Positions 6,501-8,304 of a stretch of 8,304 nucleotides of DNA are shown here, one piece after another. How positions within the stretch are numbered: the first letter of the stretch is position 1; each line of letters begins with the position of its first letter. The position numbers were made by a program, and so were the translations under genes. Origin of the DNA: Melioribacteraceae bacterium (GTDB lineage: Bacteria > Bacteroidota > Ignavibacteria > Ignavibacteriales > Melioribacteraceae); assembly GCA_026983755.1 (NCBI GenBank), contig JALSTL010000167.1, forward strand, positions 1 to 8,304. Reading direction: 5' to 3'. The notes under the pieces are model-generated. The model was not told the origin of the DNA. It saw nothing but the letters and a program-made list of their open reading frames with translations, and made no database searches.

Positions 6501-6710
6501 GTTACCTCCTTAAATTTTCACAAGCAATTAGTAGAATTAAATTCTTTAATCTGTGATATATCTCAACTATTCGGAAATAAGTCTCAAAAACGAAACTCAT
6601 TTTGAGAAAACCAACTTGTTATTGCTATATATGTAATCATCAAATTATATTTATTAAATAATTAGTTACCTTTGTATATTCATTTTGCTTTCATGTTTGG
6701 GAATTGTTAT
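6501..6710. other. Divergent intergenic region with an inverted repeat
   Basis: These 210 AT-rich bases hold the Shine-Dalgarno of the minus-strand gene and the promoter of the M14 gene. They also contain an inverted repeat with 8-base arms, TCTCAAAA (6582-6589) and TTTTGAGA (6600-6607), separated by 10 bases. It is not followed by a T-run on either strand, so it is more likely a binding site than a terminator. No further gene is seen. Confidence 0.5.
6667..6674 (+). promoter_or_regulatory. Bacteroidota-type -7 element of the M14 peptidase gene
   Basis: TACCTTTG is a full match to TAnnTTTG and lies 36 bases before the chosen ATG at 6711. No TTTG is present at the expected -33 distance (that stretch reads as A/T only), so the promoter may be weak or activator-dependent. 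Confidence 0.5.
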
Positions 6711-8304
6711 ATGCGTACTTTTATACTCGCTTTTCTTCTAGCCACAATCGCTGTACTTAACGCACAAATTACATTCGATGCAAATTTTGAAAGCGGAAAT
6801 CTTCAAACTGTAGAGCAAATTGACTCGGTTAGTTTTAACGTTACCACAAGAAAAGATATAGGAGGAAGGTGGTTTTATTTTAAAATGTCCGGTGTTAAAG
6901 ATAAAGAAGTAAGAATACGCATTACAAACAGTGATGTAAAAAGAGCAATGTATTCTTATGATAATAAAACCTTTAACAGATTTTCCGAAGAAGAAAGTAG
7001 CTTTAACGTTTTTATAAAAAGATACACAAATGATTCGGTTTACGTTGCTTATTACACTCCATACACATTTAGCTATTTACAACAAAGATTAAACAAGTGG
7101 AAACAAAATGATTTTGTTTCTCTAGATACAATTGGTTTTACAAATCATTTATTACCTATTCAGGAAATGATTATCACAGACAAAAATATTCCAAATACCG
7201 ATAAAAAAATTGTTTGGATACACGCAAGAACGCACCCCGGAGAAACACCAAGTTCATGGCATTTTGACGGTATTGTTCAAGAGCTTTTAAGCGGAAAAGA
7301 AACCGTAAATTATTACTTGACCAAAATTGAATTCCACCTTATTCCTTTTGTAAATCCCGATGGTGTTTTTTACGGACGTTCCAGAACAAACTTTGACGGA
7401 ATTGATTTGGAATCGAACTGGAATAAAGACGAAACCAATACAGCCAAAGAGGTTAAAATAATAAGAGCGCGTATGAAAGAACTAAACGATGCCAAACCTT
7501 TTTCTTTGTTTTTAAATTTACATTCGCAAGTATCCTCTTTTTGTACATTTTGGATTCATACCGCCGGTTCAACATCAGATAAATTTTATCATTACGAAAA
7601 TTTATTTGCTTACTTAAATATATCCGATAATGAGTTTTTTGAAAAGACCGATCTGAGTTTTTCAACATTGAAATCAAAATTTCCGGAAGGTTGGCTTTGG
7701 AATAATTACGGTGATCAAATTATGGCTCTTACTTATGAAACTCCTTATGATGATTATCTTAAAAGCGGTAATGATCTAACCGTAACAAATGAAAACTTAT
7801 TCGAAATAGGCTCAAGAACTGTTTATGCTATTGCCGAATATTTACAACTTTCGCAACCAAAATACTATTTACTTGATAATAGTATTGCACAAAAAAACGG
7901 AAATTATTTTATTGATTCTTCTGGAATAGAATTTTACGGCAATAATTTTATTGAACTTGACCCGAATGATACATCCGCAAATGTTATATACACAACTACG
8001 ACTTTGCCTGCTGGAAAATACGATATTTCTTCTTGGTGGCAAGAGAATAATGATAATTCTTACGAAACAAAATTTAAGATTTCTGCAGGGGATAATATTT
8101 ACGAAGAAACAAAAACTCAAAAAATTAATGGCGGACAGTGGAATTACTTAACCACGGTTGATTTGGAAAACAGTGGTAACATTAGCATAAAATTACAAAG
8201 CAACACTACAGGTAAAGTTATTGCAGACGCTTTTAGAATAAAATATGTCGGCGCAACAACAGGAATTGATGTTAAGCAGATTCGTAATAATTTCGTTCTA
8301 TACC
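6711..8304 (+). CDS. Secreted M14 zinc carboxypeptidase with golvesin-like domain and probable T9SS tail (3' end cut)
   Basis: 531 codons are visible without interruption. A signal peptide (MRTFILAFLLATIAVLNA, likely cut after A18) directs export. An N-terminal beta domain (about 20-130) precedes the M14 catalytic domain, closest to the cytosolic-carboxypeptidase-like branch: zinc ligands H175 and E178 in RTHPGE, the NPDGV motif (215-219), R225 in the oxyanion position, zinc ligand H271 in NLHSQ, and catalytic E343 in LTYET. The usual DLNRxW motif reads DLESNW (232-237), so the Asn-Arg pair that holds the substrate carboxylate is absent. A golvesin-like beta domain follows (about 393-517; NGGQWNYL, then VIADAFRIKYVG). 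The visible end NNFVLY, with the next codon starting C, fits the onset of an FxLxQNYPNPFN T9SS tail. The start at 6711 is chosen for the signal peptide and the GGGAA about 10 bases upstream; an in-frame ATG at 6693 would add six residues. Confidence 0.9.
   Translation, partial: MRTFILAFLLATIAVLNAQITFDANFESGNLQTVEQIDSVSFNVTTRKDIGGRWFYFKMSGVKDKEVRIRITNSDVKRAMYSYDNKTFNRFSEEESSFNVFIKRYTNDSVYVAYYTPYTFSYLQQRLNKWKQNDFVSLDTIGFTNHLLPIQEMIITDKNIPNTDKKIVWIHARTHPGETPSSWHFDGIVQELLSGKETVNYYLTKIEFHLIPFVNPDGVFYGRSRTNFDGIDLESNWNKDETNTAKEVKIIRARMKELNDAKPFSLFLNLHSQVSSFCTFWIHTAGSTSDKFYHYENLFAYLNISDNEFFEKTDLSFSTLKSKFPEGWLWNNYGDQIMALTYETPYDDYLKSGNDLTVTNENLFEIGSRTVYAIAEYLQLSQPKYYLLDNSIAQKNGNYFIDSSGIEFYGNNFIELDPNDTSANVIYTTTTLPAGKYDISSWWQENNDNSYETKFKISAGDNIYEETKTQKINGGQWNYLTTVDLENSGNISIKLQSNTTGKVIADAFRIKYVGATTGIDVKQIRNNFVLY

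Noticed and set aside
6693..6710. In-frame upstream ATG as the start of the M14 peptidase
   Set aside because: It adds MFGNCY before a standard signal peptide, has no purine-rich ribosome site, and lies only about 18 bases after the -7 element; 6711 fits better, though 6693 is not excluded.
7453..8151. Open frames on both strands within the M14 gene
   Set aside because: The M14 frame is open and motif-bearing through the whole stretch, so these are shadows in other frames.
1..8304. A new defence, mobile or biosynthetic multi-gene system
   Set aside because: The genes are mostly conserved housekeeping or envelope functions in separate transcription units. No transposase, integrase, CRISPR repeats, toxin-antitoxin pair or retron-like element was seen, and the base composition looks even throughout by eye.

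Overview
This 8.3 kb window looks like ordinary chromosome from an AT-rich member of the Bacteroidota/Ignavibacteriota/Chlorobiota group. Four things support that placement. Several genes are preceded by the TAnnTTTG -7 promoter element of that superphylum. There is a lipoprotein-type Prc/S41 protease of the Bacteroidota kind. There is a secreted M14 peptidase whose last visible residues (NNFVLY, next codon beginning with C) look like the start of a type IX secretion (T9SS) sorting tail of the FxLxQNYPNPFN kind. Finally, there is a small basic protein resembling the DUF4295 family. The T9SS tail style favours Ignavibacteria-like lineages, but that is inference. No plasmid, phage, transposon, CRISPR or tRNA/rRNA signal is visible.

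Layout: (1) 1-198, minus: 5' end of an NAD-dependent sugar-nucleotide epimerase/dehydratase, cut by the window edge. (2) 199-691: a gene-free AT-rich stretch with DnaA-box-like 9-mers, probably the replication origin (oriC). (3) 692-2104, plus: dnaA, starting with GTG inside a perfect DnaA box. (4) A hairpin at 2131-2156 serving as terminator for dnaA and for the convergent gene. (5) 2141-2494, minus: MmcQ/YjbR-family protein. (6) 2728-4797, plus: tail-specific protease Prc (S41) as a predicted lipoprotein. (7) 4881-5045, plus: a 54-residue basic protein, followed by a strong terminator. (8) 5184-6254, plus: prfA, peptide chain release factor 1. (9) 6264-6500, minus: a 78-residue two-helix membrane protein with a near-perfect Shine-Dalgarno. 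(10) 6711-8304, plus, running off the end: secreted M14 carboxypeptidase with a golvesin-like beta domain and the start of a probable T9SS tail.

The genes do not form one pathway. Most appear to be single transcription units with their own promoters and terminators: replication initiation (dnaA/oriC), translation termination (prfA), a possible ribosome-linked small protein, and envelope or extracellular proteolysis (prc, M14). I did not find a convincing new multi-gene system. The points most worth a second look are the origin region with its start-codon-embedded DnaA box, the M14 enzyme that has lost the usual Asn-Arg substrate-carboxylate pair, and the two small proteins.
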